Positions 48,497 to 57,291 of a stretch of 64,000 nt of DNA are shown here, in pieces. Position 1 is the first letter of the stretch, and every line of letters begins with the position of its first letter. The translations under genes were made by a program, and so were the position numbers. This stretch comes from Blastopirellula sediminis (GTDB lineage: Bacteria > Planctomycetota > Planctomycetia > Pirellulales > Pirellulaceae): contig NZ_JAJKFT010000010.1 in the NCBI RefSeq assembly GCF_020966755.1, forward strand, positions 992,001 through 1,056,000, written 5' to 3'. Below the pieces are notes generated by a model. That model was not told where the DNA came from. It saw only the letters and a list, made by a program, of their open reading frames with translations, and ran no database searches.

Positions 48497-49954
48497 ATGA
48501 ATCCGCGACTACGACAACTGCAAACGATCACGCGTCGCCACTTCCTGAGCGCTATGCAAATGGGCGTCGGCGGAATCGCGCTCGGTTCGCTCCTCTCCGG
48601 CGAATCGCAGGCCGACCCGATCTCGATCAACGCTTCGCAGCCGATGTTGCCGCGCAAGACGCACTTCGGGCCGAAGGCGAAGTCGGTGATCTATCTGCAT
48701 TTGGCCGGTTCGCCGCCGAATCTCGACCTGTTCGATTACAAGCCGGAACTGGTGAAGCGCAACGGCGAAGATTGTCCCGCCGAGTTCTTCAACGGCAAAG
48801 AGTTCGCGTTCACCAAGGGAACGCCGACGCTGCTCGGCACGCCCCACAAGTTTCGCCAATGCGGCGAGTCGGGGGCCTGGCTCTCGGACGCGATGGTTCA
48901 TCTGGAAGAGGTGATCGACGACGTCTGCTTCATCAAGTCGATGAACACCGATCAGTTCAATCATGCTCCGGCCGAACTGCTGCTGTACACCGGTTCGCCG
49001 CGACTCGGGCGTCCGTCGATGGGTTCGTGGGTCACCTATGGCCTCGGCTCGGAAAATCAAAATCTGCCGGGCTTCGTGGTGCTCAACTCGGGCGGTTCGA
49101 ACCCGAGCTCCGGCAAGAGCGCTTGGGGAAGCGGCTTTTTGCCCTCGGTATTTCAAGGGGTGCAGTGCCGCTCGCAGGGCGATCCGGTCTTGTATCTCTC
49201 AAACCCGAAAGGGATGCCGCAAGATGTGCGGCGGTTATCGCTCGATGCGATTCGCGATCTGAACCAAGCGCAAGCCGGCGTCATCGGCGATCCCGAAACC
49301 GAGACCCGCATCGCTCAATATGAGTTGGCGTATCGGATGCAGGCTTCGGCGCCGGAGTCGATGGATATCTCGAAAGAAACGGCCGAGACGCTCGCCAGCT
49401 ACGGCGCCAAACCTGGCGACGGCAGCTTCGCGTCGAACTGCGTCCTCGCTCGACGACTGGTAGAGCAGGGGGTGCGGTTTGTGCAGCTGTTCGACTGGGG
49501 TTGGGACTTCCATGGAACCAGCGCCGGCACCGCGCTGGGAGACGGTCTGCGCGGCAAAGCGAAGGGAATGGATCAGCCGGTTACGGCCCTGATCAAAGAC
49601 TTGAAGCAACGGGGCATGCTAGACGACACGCTGGTGATCTGCGGCGGCGAATTTGGCCGGACCCCGTTCCGCGAAGGTCGTACGGCGGCGAGCACGAATC
49701 TCGGTCGCGATCACTATCCCGATTGCTTTACCCTGATGCTGGCCGGCGGCGGCATCAAACCGGGGATCTCGTACGGAGCGACCGACGAGCTAGGATTCGG
49801 CGTCACCGAGAATAAGGTGCACGTCCATGACTTGCAGGCGACGATCCTGCATCTGTTGGGAATGGATCACTTGCGATTGACCTATCCCTTCGCCGGTCGC
49901 AACTTCCGGTTAACCGACGTCCACGGCGAAGTGGTGCCGGGGATCTTGGCGTAA
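48497..49954 (+). CDS. DUF1501 protein
   Basis: A 485-residue exported protein with a twin-arginine start (TITRRHFLSAMQMGVGG). Family motifs are SVIYLHLAGSPPNLDLFDYKP-like sequence, HAPAELLLYTGSPRLGRPSMG, FDWGWDFHG, ICGGEFGRTPF and GRDHYPDCFTLMLAGGG. It is a sulfatase/alkaline-phosphatase-fold relative, and its partnership with the PSCyt1/DUF1549/DUF1553 protein is very common in planctomycetes. The ATG at 48497 is preferred over a TTG at 48482. The likely substrate is a polysaccharide or its derivatives (inference only). Confidence 0.9.
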   Translation: MNPRLRQLQTITRRHFLSAMQMGVGGIALGSLLSGESQADPISINASQPMLPRKTHFGPKAKSVIYLHLAGSPPNLDLFDYKPELVKRNGEDCPAEFFNGKEFAFTKGTPTLLGTPHKFRQCGESGAWLSDAMVHLEEVIDDVCFIKSMNTDQFNHAPAELLLYTGSPRLGRPSMGSWVTYGLGSENQNLPGFVVLNSGGSNPSSGKSAWGSGFLPSVFQGVQCRSQGDPVLYLSNPKGMPQDVRRLSLDAIRDLNQAQAGVIGDPETETRIAQYELAYRMQASAPESMDISKETAETLASYGAKPGDGSFASNCVLARRLVEQGVRFVQLFDWGWDFHGTSAGTALGDGLRGKAKGMDQPVTALIKDLKQRGMLDDTLVICGGEFGRTPFREGRTAASTNLGRDHYPDCFTLMLAGGGIKPGISYGATDELGFGVTENKVHVHDLQATILHLLGMDHLRLTYPFAGRNFRLTDVHGEVVPGILA

Positions 49955-49960
49955 ATCCAG

Positions 49961-50320
49961 TTACGCTTCGGTCGTTTGTGCGGCGTGCGGTTTCGCACCG
50001 CTGCCGCTCGTATGCGGCTTCGTCTTTGCAGAGACCGCGGCGGCTTCCTTCGGCTCAAACGCCAGCAAGGCGGAAAGAGCGACCGCGACTACCAGCGGCA
50101 ACAGCGTCAGGGGATGAATCGGCGGATCGCGATCGACCGGCGGTTCGACCTGGATTTCTTCGATCGGTTCCCACCCATCAACCGTGTGACGCCACTCGAC
50201 CGGCTCCGCCGGGGCTTGCGCCGTTTCGGCGTGCGAATAGTCGGGGTTTGGAATCACAGCGCACGTCGCCAACCAGAAGACGATCGGTACGGCGGCGATA
50301 AATAAAATGGTGCGTAGCAC
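49961..50320 (-). CDS. Small hypothetical membrane protein
   Basis: A 119-residue protein with an N-terminal helix (ILFIAAVPIVFWLATCAVI) and a second near residues 72-87 (LTLLPLVVAVALSALLAF), separated by an acidic Pro-rich segment. The tail is Ala/Lys/His-rich. No family is recognised. It is convergent with the DUF1501 gene, with stops six bases apart. Confidence 0.55.
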   Translation of the reverse strand: MLRTILFIAAVPIVFWLATCAVIPNPDYSHAETAQAPAEPVEWRHTVDGWEPIEEIQVEPPVDRDPPIHPLTLLPLVVAVALSALLAFEPKEAAAVSAKTKPHTSGSGAKPHAAQTTEA

Positions 50321-50700
50321 GGCGGTTTTCCGCGGGGATCAGCGAGGATGCAAACGGTGTGAGGTTGAATAACCTTCCAAGGCAATCTCCGTGCCCAAAC
50401 CCCAATCGCCGACGTTAACTGCCAGTCGCACAACGTCTTAGCGAAAATCTTCGCATCCCTGCCGATTGTCGCTGTCGCTTTTCGTCAACATGCATGTTTC
50501 GCAGAAGCGACGCGCCGAGTTCCGATTATAGCGACTACCGGCCGTTCCCGCCTCCTTCGGGCCCCTCGCGAATCTTTGCAATCGATGTTTGTGAGTTTGC
50601 GTCACTGCGGCACGTGACCTACGTTTCGGGGTGGAACTCTCATTCGCGTCGTTCCGGCGGCTTGGGTTAGGATTTTCAGCACCGGGGTAGAGTTAAAAAA
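50321..50700. other. Intergenic region upstream of the HDOD gene
   Basis: No gene is seen. It holds a long symmetric dyad at 50474-50511. No clear consensus promoter was found close to the HDOD start, which has no good ribosome site. Confidence 0.45.
50474..50511. promoter_or_regulatory. Long interrupted palindrome, possible operator
   Basis: The centre is the perfect 12-base palindrome AACATGCATGTT (50487-50498). Six bases out on each side, GTCGCTT and AAGCGAC (50474-50480, 50505-50511) are also perfect inverses. The three-part symmetry, with 26 of 38 bases paired, looks like a two-dimer binding site. Confidence 0.45.
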
Positions 50701-51609
50701 ATGACAGACTCATCGAAACAGCTCAAAGATTTGTTGGCGGGCGCCCAGCTTCCGGCTTTGCCGCAAAGCGCGATTCGCCTCTTGGAACTCTCGCAGGATC
50801 CGGAAAACGGACCTGCCGAATTCGCGGTACCGATCGAATCGGATCCGGGCCTGACCGGCCAGGTATTGCGATTCGTAAATTCGTCGTACTTTGGATTCTC
50901 TCGCGAAATCTCCAGCGTGAAGCTGGCGATCACGCTGGTCGGCATTCGCACGATCAAAAACTTCGCTCTCTGGAGCGCCGTCTTCAGCTTGATGCCCAAC
51001 CCGAAAAGCGGGCCGTTCGACCTGAAGAATCTCTGGCAAGACTCGCTCCGTCGCGGTCTCTTCGCCCGGGCGATGGGTAAGATCCTGGGTTTGAAAGACT
51101 CGGAAGACCTGTTCGCCGCCGCACTGCTGCAAGACATGGCGGTGCCGCTGTTGGCGAAAGAGCTGCCCGAAAAATACGCCGAATTGTTGGTTAGCCGAGC
51201 CGGCGGCGAGAAGCGTCTGTCGCATTTGGAACGAGACAAGTTCGGCTGGGACCATGCCGAAGCGGGCGGCGTCATCGCTCGCGGCTGGAGCCTTCCGGAA
51301 GAGTTCGCCGTGTTGATCGAATCGCATGCCGACATCGACAACCTGGTGAACGAGCCGAACGAGCCCGGCAAGGTGTCTGTCGCTTTGTCCGCCTTGTTGC
51401 CGGCCAGCAATGACCAGGCTTGGCCCGAACGGGACACCTTCGTCGGCTACTACGAACAACTGCGGGGGGATGGCCCCTCGGTCGAAGAACTGCTGGCGCA
51501 GATCGACACCGAATTTGAAGAATTCGCGCCGGTCCTGAAACTGTCGACCCCGACCCAGTCGCTGATCGATACGCTGAACGCCCAGCCGAAAGAAGCGACG
51601 CAGGCTTAG
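50701..51609 (+). CDS. HDOD-domain protein
   Basis: A 302-residue protein dominated by an HDOD domain: LPALPQSAIRLLELSQDP, ESDPGLTGQVLRFVNSSYFGF and a segment with KLAITLVGIRTIKNFALW, then AALLQDMAVPLLAKELPEKYAEL. HDOD domains lack HD phosphodiesterase activity in general and act in signalling or regulation. No output domain is fused. A terminator follows, so it is probably monocistronic. Confidence 0.88.
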   Translation: MTDSSKQLKDLLAGAQLPALPQSAIRLLELSQDPENGPAEFAVPIESDPGLTGQVLRFVNSSYFGFSREISSVKLAITLVGIRTIKNFALWSAVFSLMPNPKSGPFDLKNLWQDSLRRGLFARAMGKILGLKDSEDLFAAALLQDMAVPLLAKELPEKYAELLVSRAGGEKRLSHLERDKFGWDHAEAGGVIARGWSLPEEFAVLIESHADIDNLVNEPNEPGKVSVALSALLPASNDQAWPERDTFVGYYEQLRGDGPSVEELLAQIDTEFEEFAPVLKLSTPTQSLIDTLNAQPKEATQA

Positions 51610-51651
51610 CCTACTAACTTCTAATTGCAGATTTCTACCCAGTGCACAAAG

Positions 51652-51685
51652 CGCTGCGGACGAATTTCGTCCGCGGCGTTTTTTT
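51652..51685 (+). terminator. Rho-independent terminator after the HDOD gene
   Basis: CGCTGCGGACG (51652-51662) pairs with CGTCCGCGGCG (51668-51678), with one mismatch, around a short AT-rich loop; a run of T follows. Confidence 0.88.
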
Positions 51686-51826
51686 ATGCCTATTTCGGAC
51701 CCACGTGCTAGCGGGCAGGGGGTAGTTTTCGGAGAACGAAAAGGATTGCCGGAACAGCCCGCACGGCATAAGCCGTTTAACCTGACCGCGGTCGCTAGTT
51801 TTGCGGCGTAACCGTGCGACAAGGAA

Positions 51827-51855
51827 TTGGTATCGAATTTTCCCTTCGGTAAAAT
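51827..51855 (+). promoter_or_regulatory. Sigma-70 type promoter for the TPR gene
   Basis: TTGGTA (51827-51832), 17 bases, then TAAAAT (51850-51855). It is followed about 45 bases later by the first good start codon. Confidence 0.5.
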
Positions 51856-51899
51856 TTTTTACAGTTCGGTGCTGGAACATCGCAGTCGGTCGGCGAACA

Positions 51900-52502
51900 A
51901 TGGAAAAGCCATCCGAAACCAATCTGGGACGCCCCGATATGAACAGCCTGCAGGAAACGCGTCGCCTTCGTCGCATTCGCGAAGTTGAAGGTTATCTCGA
52001 CCTGATCCTCTCGGCCTCTTCCCAATTGTCTGCGACGTTTGAGGCCAAGCGAACGGTAGCCCTGCGGGCGATCTCCCTATTGGACGAAATTGACGAGCTC
52101 GACGGCTCTTCGAGCGATACGCTCTATTTGCGTGGCCAGACCTATCGAACGTTGGACGAGCATGACAAGGCGATTGAATGCCTGCGTCAGGTCTGCGACG
52201 ACGACCCGGCCGATATCCATGTCTGGCTCGCCCTCGGCTGGTCGTACAAGCGGCTAGGACGCTTGGACCTGGCGATTGAAGCGCTGGAGGAAGCAATGTG
52301 CCAAGATCCGGCGCAGCCGATCATCCACTACAACCTGGCCTGCTATTGGGCGCTGGCGAAGAACATTCGGCTGTCGCTTGAGTACTTGGCGCAAGCGTGC
52401 GAGATCAACTCCAGCTTTCGCGAGCTGGTCGGCAACGAGCCCGACTTCGATGCGATCCGCAACGATCCCGAATTCATCGGACTCTTGAATCTGATCGCCT
52501 GA
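51900..52502 (+). CDS. Tetratricopeptide-repeat protein
   Basis: A 200-residue protein with about three TPR units, for example TLYLRGQTYRTLDEHDKAIE, VWLALGWSYKRLGRLDLAIE and IHYNLACYWALAKNIRLSLE. No signal peptide or other domain is seen. It is probably a protein-interaction scaffold. The ATG at 51900 is used; 51939 (MNSLQETRR) is an equally possible start, as neither has a strong ribosome site. Confidence 0.78.
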   Translation: MEKPSETNLGRPDMNSLQETRRLRRIREVEGYLDLILSASSQLSATFEAKRTVALRAISLLDEIDELDGSSSDTLYLRGQTYRTLDEHDKAIECLRQVCDDDPADIHVWLALGWSYKRLGRLDLAIEALEEAMCQDPAQPIIHYNLACYWALAKNIRLSLEYLAQACEINSSFRELVGNEPDFDAIRNDPEFIGLLNLIA

Positions 52503-52528
52503 GGCGATCGGCTATTTCTATCTTATCC

Positions 52529-52683
52529 GGTGCCGTTGCCACGTCTTCGTGGCCATGAATGCGTTCTGCGGGTGCGAGGGAAGCCCGAGCCGAGCTTGCT
52601 CGTCTCCCAAGCCGAGATAGCAGCGCCTTGCTCCACGGCATCTCTGGGCACAATCATTGCCACGAAGACGTGGCAACGGCGCC
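52529..52683. repeat. Family B-related palindromic repeat, copy 4
   Basis: 25-base arms 52529-52553 and 52659-52683 are inverted with one mismatch. Each has a CCACG-TCTT-CGTGG type hairpin, the family B loop with a different stem. The centre of about 105 bases differs from the other copies. It starts 26 bases after the TPR stop. Confidence 0.75.
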
Positions 52684-52752
52684 CCATGGTGGCGATTGCA
52701 CGCGAATGAAACAGCGAACATGCTTTACCGCGCTTGCTCCACCCACCCTACG

Positions 52753-53241
52753 TTAGATACGCCGCCAAATCTCGAACGTCGTCGGGTAGTCGTTCTTTTC
52801 GTCCGCCCCGATTTCGGTCGCTTCGACCCGTTCCCAGTTCTCACGATCAAGCGCCGGAAAGAAGGCGTCCCCATCGTCGATTAGCGCGTGGACGCGCGTC
52901 AGATAAATTTGCTGCGCGAGGTCGATCGACTGCGCGTAGATTTCGCCGCCGCCGACAATGAAGAGCTCACCGCCAGCCGAGGGAACTTGTACCGCTTCCT
53001 CAACGCTGGAAGTGATCACCGCTCCTTCGACCGCATAGTCGGCCTGACGCGTAACGATCACCGTTTGCCGACCCGGCAGAAGGCGCCCGATCGATTCGTA
53101 GGTCTTGCGTCCCATGACGATCGTGTTGCCCATCGTCAGCTTCTTGAAGCGCTGCAGGTCCGACGAAAGCCGCCACGGCATATCGCCATTGCGACCGATG
53201 ACGCCGTTTTCCGACGCCGCGACGATCAAGGAAACGGTCAT
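52753..53241 (-). CDS. folA: Dihydrofolate reductase
   Basis: A 162-residue enzyme that reduces dihydrofolate with NADPH. Typical segments are [20 protein letters not shown], then [24 protein letters not shown], and [13 protein letters not shown]. Its start overlaps the thyA stop by four bases (ATGA), coupling it to the enzyme that makes dihydrofolate. Confidence 0.96.
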   Translation of the reverse strand: MTVSLIVAASENGVIGRNGDMPWRLSSDLQRFKKLTMGNTIVMGRKTYESIGRLLPGRQTVIVTRQADYAVEGAVITSSVEEAVQVPSAGGELFIVGGGEIYAQSIDLAQQIYLTRVHALIDDGDAFFPALDRENWERVEATEIGADEKNDYPTTFEIWRRI

Positions 53242-54032
53242 ACCGCCACCGGCGCCGAGATGTGCGGATGCGGATCGTAGTTGACCAGTTCAAAGTCTTC
53301 AAACTTGAACGCGAACAGGTCAGTCACATCGGGATTGATTCGCATGGTCGGCAGCGGGCGCGGGTCGCGCGACAGTTGCAGCTGCGTCTGCTCCATGTGA
53401 TTCGTGTAGAGATGGGCGTCGCCAAACGTGTGGACGAAGTCCCCCGGCTCGAGTCCGGTCACTTGCGCGATCATCATCGTCAGCAGCGCGTAGGACGCGA
53501 TGTTGAACGGCACCCCCAGAAAGACGTCAGCGCTCCGCTGATAGAGCTGGCACGACAATTTTCCATCGGCGACGTAAAACTGGAACAGCAGATGGCAGGG
53601 GGGGAGCTTCATCCGCGGCACATCGGCGACGTTCCAGGCCGAGACGATCAGCCGACGCGAATCGGGATTCCGCTTGATCTGTTCCACCAGGTTGCTGATC
53701 TGGTCAATACGTCCGCCATCCGGGGTCGGCCACGATCGCCACTGGTAACCGTAGACCGGGCCGAGTTCGCCGTTTTCGTCGGCCCATTCGTCCCAGATCG
53801 TGACCTTGTTCTCGCGCAGATAGGCGACGTTCGTTGCCCCTTGGAGGAACCAGAGGAGTTCGTGAATGATTGACCGGAGATGCAGCTTTTTGGTCGTCAC
53901 GGCCGGAAATCCATCGGCCAGGCAAAACCGCATCTGATGCCCGAAGATGCTAAGCGTACCGGTACCGGTCCGGTCTTCCTTGCGGACTCCTTCGTCCAAG
54001 ATACGCTGCATGAGATCCAGGTATTGTCGCAT
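53238..54032 (-). CDS. thyA: Thymidylate synthase
   Basis: A 264-residue enzyme making dTMP from dUMP and methylene-tetrahydrofolate. Motifs are [29 protein letters not shown], the catalytic Cys in [12 protein letters not shown] and [20 protein letters not shown]. The ATG at 54032 gives the family start (MRQYLDLM); an in-frame extension to 54137 was rejected. It is co-transcribed with folA. Confidence 0.97.
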   Translation of the reverse strand: MRQYLDLMQRILDEGVRKEDRTGTGTLSIFGHQMRFCLADGFPAVTTKKLHLRSIIHELLWFLQGATNVAYLRENKVTIWDEWADENGELGPVYGYQWRSWPTPDGGRIDQISNLVEQIKRNPDSRRLIVSAWNVADVPRMKLPPCHLLFQFYVADGKLSCQLYQRSADVFLGVPFNIASYALLTMMIAQVTGLEPGDFVHTFGDAHLYTNHMEQTQLQLSRDPRPLPTMRINPDVTDLFAFKFEDFELVNYDPHPHISAPVAV

Positions 54033-54108
54033 GCAGGTATGATCGCGGAGTCGCGCGGTTTTCGCAAGTAGCGGACCGCTGCGGATCTCCGCGCAGGCTG
54101 GTCGATTA

Positions 54109-55107
54109 TTAGTCCGGTGAAGGGGAAACTCGCCCATACATGACGCCGTCGATCGGCTTACCGTCGCGGAAAAAGTGGCGTCGCAGTTCCGCTTCCAGTT
54201 GGTATCCCGCCTTTTCCAAGACGCGCCGCGAGCCGATGTTCGTCGTCACGACTTCGGCGTAAATCTTTTGCAGACGATATTCGCGAAATGCGAAATCGGT
54301 CAATTCTCTCACCACCTTCGTCATGATCCCCTGACCCCATCGATCGACGGCCAGCCAGTAGCCGATCTCCGCTTTTTCGCCTGGCGTAAAATTGCACAAT
54401 CCAATCCCGCCGATTAGGCGCTGTTGCGCGTCCCGAATCGCCCAGCTGCGCATCTTCCAATTCGGCAGCGCCCCCTCGGCCGTCGATTGCAACCGACAAG
54501 ACGAGAGCCAAAAGTCGGCGTCAAAAGGTGCGTAGGGGTAAGGGACCCGAGACAAGTAGCCGGTCGCATCCCCCAGTGCATTGATCTCTTTGACGAGCGC
54601 CGGCTTGTCTTCGTCGCGCATGGCGGAGAGGTAGATCTGGCCGTCAACCGAAATGGTTGGTACCGGCTCCGGCGACGACTCGGGCTCAACAAGACGCTTT
54701 TGAAACGACAAACGCGGATCGGGATCGTAGCCAAGGCGCTTCAGAAAGGTAGCGATATCCGGACGGTTCGGCGCAGCTTGCAAACGAACGCTCGAACATC
54801 CGCGCAAGCGAAAAGCGGATTCGATGTGTGCGACCAGTTGTCGACCGATCCCTTGACGGTGGAATTGCGGATCTACTGCTAGCGCTTCGATCGATCCGTG
54901 AACGCCATCGTAGCCGGCAATCGCCACGGCGACGACACGCTGCTGAATTTCTCCGACAAAGAACAACTGGTCGGTCAGCAATTGCTTGGCGATCATTACT
55001 CGCTGCGGATCGGTCGAAAACGTCTCACCCGAGAATTGGCCCCAAAGCTGGCGTACGGCGTCGAAGTCTTGCGTGCGAAATGAGCGAATCTGTAACGTTT
55101 CCATCAT
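54109..55107 (-). CDS. Double GNAT-domain acetyltransferase
   Basis: A 332-residue protein with two GNAT folds. The first (residues 1-150) has the acetyl-CoA loop [15 protein letters not shown]. The second, RimJ/RimL-like (about 160-325), has [17 protein letters not shown] and the typical end [16 protein letters not shown]. Both loops look complete, so either may be active. The substrate is unknown. AGGAAG precedes the two adjacent ATGs at 55107 and 55104. Confidence 0.85.
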   Translation of the reverse strand: MMETLQIRSFRTQDFDAVRQLWGQFSGETFSTDPQRVMIAKQLLTDQLFFVGEIQQRVVAVAIAGYDGVHGSIEALAVDPQFHRQGIGRQLVAHIESAFRLRGCSSVRLQAAPNRPDIATFLKRLGYDPDPRLSFQKRLVEPESSPEPVPTISVDGQIYLSAMRDEDKPALVKEINALGDATGYLSRVPYPYAPFDADFWLSSCRLQSTAEGALPNWKMRSWAIRDAQQRLIGGIGLCNFTPGEKAEIGYWLAVDRWGQGIMTKVVRELTDFAFREYRLQKIYAEVVTTNIGSRRVLEKAGYQLEAELRRHFFRDGKPIDGVMYGRVSPSPD

Positions 55108-55191
55108 CGCTTCCTGGCAGTGAAGAGGGCATAGCGATGAACAGACGCAGATGGGGACAAGAGGGTTCGCCTTCAATGGCGAAAAACTCGC

Positions 55192-55485
55192 CTATTCGCC
55201 GATCAACACCACCGGCAATCCCAGTACGATAGCGCCGCCGTGGTCCGTTTCATCTCCCATTCGCGCGGCCGGCATTTCTTCGAGCAAAACCGTCGCCGAT
55301 CCGAGGACGATCGTCGCTGGAGGTCCAACGCAGGTGCACATGTTGCCGACTTGCGCCGCCGGCAATTCGCCGACCAAAACCGTGACTGCGCCGGGGCCGA
55401 TGATCGGTCCGCCGACATGCGGCACGATGCCGTCGACCATCGGGCAGACCTGCATGAACGAAATGCACGCGGCTGGTTGTCCCAT
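55192..55485 (-). CDS. PAAR-domain spike tip protein
   Basis: A 97-residue protein with PAAR-type repeats: GAVTVLVGELPAAQVGNMC, then GSATVLLEEMPAARMGDETD and HGGAIVLGLPVVLIGE. PAAR proteins form the sharp tip on VgrG trimers in type VI secretion and related contractile systems. It is the last gene of the minus-strand series led by vgrG, five bases after the coiled-coil gene. It has no extra effector domain. Confidence 0.88.
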   Translation of the reverse strand: MGQPAACISFMQVCPMVDGIVPHVGGPIIGPGAVTVLVGELPAAQVGNMCTCVGPPATIVLGSATVLLEEMPAARMGDETDHGGAIVLGLPVVLIGE

Positions 55486-55489
55486 ACGA

Positions 55490-56002
55490 TTAACCCTCGC
55501 CGATCGGCTTTTCCGCGTTCCATTGCCAGTCGTCCCAGATCGCGGCGTCGCGCGGGGCCGACACCGGAGCGGCAGGGAGCTTGCCGAACTTATTCAAAAG
55601 TTCGTCCTTCAGATGATCTCCCCAACCTGGCGGCATTTTGATTTTCGAGAGCTTCACTTTGACCGGCTTGGCGCGCAGCTTCTTTTTATCTTCTTCGCGC
55701 TTCGCGTTGACCTCTTTCGCCTTTGCGACCAGCGCGTCACGGCGAGCTTTCCGCTGCGGCGCTTCGTCTTTCAGCTTCTTCAGCTTGGCGATGACCCGTT
55801 CGCGCCTCTCCTGCAGGCTGTTGATCGCCGCCGGAACGGCCACTTCCGCTTCTTGGCGGGCTTCGCGAATCTTCATGATCAAGTTGTCGAACATCTCGCG
55901 ATGCTGGGTATTGATCATCCGCGATTGGACGTCGGAGATTTGGTTGACGAAGTTGTCAACGTGCCCCATCAGATTGTTGAAATCGCCAAAATTGAGACTC
56001 AT
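55490..56002 (-). CDS. Coiled-coil protein of the VgrG island
   Basis: A 170-residue protein, mainly a long charged helix (about residues 20-120, with Lys/Arg/Glu-rich heptads such as LKKLKDEAPQRKARRDALVA), followed by a Trp-containing tail (PPGWGDHL, DDWQWNAEKP). No family is recognised. It sits between PAAR and a helical gene in the same direction, so a chaperone, adaptor or effector role linked to the spike is possible. Confidence 0.65.
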   Translation of the reverse strand: MSLNFGDFNNLMGHVDNFVNQISDVQSRMINTQHREMFDNLIMKIREARQEAEVAVPAAINSLQERRERVIAKLKKLKDEAPQRKARRDALVAKAKEVNAKREEDKKKLRAKPVKVKLSKIKMPPGWGDHLKDELLNKFGKLPAAPVSAPRDAAIWDDWQWNAEKPIGEG

Positions 56003-56030
56003 GGTCGCACTTCCTTCGAATCGGTTCGCG

Positions 56031-56603
56031 TTACGTCGCCGCTGCGGCCGTCGCCCAGTTATGTTGTCCGCGACTGACTTCCATCGCCAGACGGAGGAAC
56101 TCCGGCTTCATGCCGACCTTCTTCTTTTGTCCGCACGCGGTCGCCGCCGACTTGATGGCGGTCGCGATCAACGCGACCGGTACCTTCGGGCTCGGTTTCA
56201 GTTTCGGTCCGCCGGCCGGGGTGACGCTTTCGCCAGAATGAAACAGGGCGTGCGCCAGCATCTTCAGCTGCGGCGACACTTCTTTCCGCTTCGCCATCGT
56301 GCGACACTTCCAGCGGAGATCTTCGTTCGGCTCGCGCAAATAGCCGACCAGCATCTGCAGCAGCAGATCGTCGTCGTCATTTACATCCGGACGAAGCGAT
56401 TCCCAGACGCACATTACGCCCCACCAGATGCGATCCATCGGCGCCAGACAGGCCGCCGCAAATAGCAGCGCGTCGTCATGCATCTCGCCGTCGACTAGCG
56501 CCTTGAAAAACCGGGCGCTGTCCGGCTCTTTGGCCAGCAGCTTTTGGGCGTCTTCCGACAAATCGCAAAGCGACGCCGCTTGACTCGCTTCTTTTCCGGT
56601 CAT
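56031..56603 (-). CDS. Helical protein of the VgrG island, DUF6931-like
   Basis: A 190-residue protein. Its central motif DDALLFAAACLAPMDRIWWG resembles the DUF6931 group found near type VI secretion genes. Helical throughout, with no signal peptide. The ATG at 56603 overlaps the upstream stop by four bases (ATGA). It shares the plan of short acidic helices then IWW/LWW with its upstream neighbour, so the two are probably paralogues. The function is unknown. Confidence 0.6.
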   Translation of the reverse strand: MTGKEASQAASLCDLSEDAQKLLAKEPDSARFFKALVDGEMHDDALLFAAACLAPMDRIWWGVMCVWESLRPDVNDDDDLLLQMLVGYLREPNEDLRWKCRTMAKRKEVSPQLKMLAHALFHSGESVTPAGGPKLKPSPKVPVALIATAIKSAATACGQKKKVGMKPEFLRLAMEVSRGQHNWATAAAAT

Positions 56604-57277
56604 GTCGTCTCCTGCATCGAGTGCATGCGGCGCGACCAGGGCGCCGGACCAGTCGCCAAACTTTGTCCCAAAAGTAAATAACGTCGTTGACGCTCGCGAT
56701 ATCCCCGAGCGCCGCGATAGACCGACGCCATGTAAACGAGCGCCGCCGCAAACCGCCGCGACGTCTCTGGAGGCGCCGCGACCATTTGCCGCTCCGGTGG
56801 ACTGACGCGACCGCCGGCTGCGTAGGTCGCCTGGTACAAGCAGCCCCACATACTGTTTCGTTTCACTTGCAAGTCGAGGCGCCGAACCGCGATCAGTCCT
56901 GCATCGCTCGGCCGTGCGATCCACTGCACCACCGGCGCCAGACGATCGCGCTCTTGCTGTTCATCGGCGCCAAGGGCGTCATGAATCGCGAGCACGCTCC
57001 ACCACAAGGCTCTTCGCACCGGCAAAGCGGCCGCGAGAAACTTGCGGGCGTCGGCGTCCAATTCGGCGGTCAGCAGTCGGGCGAAAAAGTGTTCCGAGGA
57101 AACATGAGCCGTCAATTGACGCCGCGCGGCCAACGAGAGTTGCAGCTTCATGCGCTCGCAGACCGCCGCCGCGGTCGCATCGCCGCGCAGCGGAGGGACG
57201 ACGATGCGCGGAGTCGGCGCAACATGCCCATGCGAGCCGTGGCAGCAACTATGTTTTCCGGGTTGGTGGGCGTGCAT
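56600..57277 (-). CDS. Helical protein of the VgrG island with His/Cys-rich N-terminus
   Basis: A 225-residue protein. The N-terminus is metal-binding-like (HAHQPGKHSCCHGSHGH). The body is helical, with EHFFARLLTAELDADARKFL and VRRALWWSVLAIHDALG, similar to the next gene and to DUF6931-type proteins. It lies 14 bases after the beta-repeat gene. No catalytic motif is seen. Confidence 0.6.
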   Translation of the reverse strand: MHAHQPGKHSCCHGSHGHVAPTPRIVVPPLRGDATAAAVCERMKLQLSLAARRQLTAHVSSEHFFARLLTAELDADARKFLAAALPVRRALWWSVLAIHDALGADEQQERDRLAPVVQWIARPSDAGLIAVRRLDLQVKRNSMWGCLYQATYAAGGRVSPPERQMVAAPPETSRRFAAALVYMASVYRGARGYRERQRRYLLLGQSLATGPAPWSRRMHSMQETT

Positions 57278-57291
57278 CGGTTCCGTCTCGG

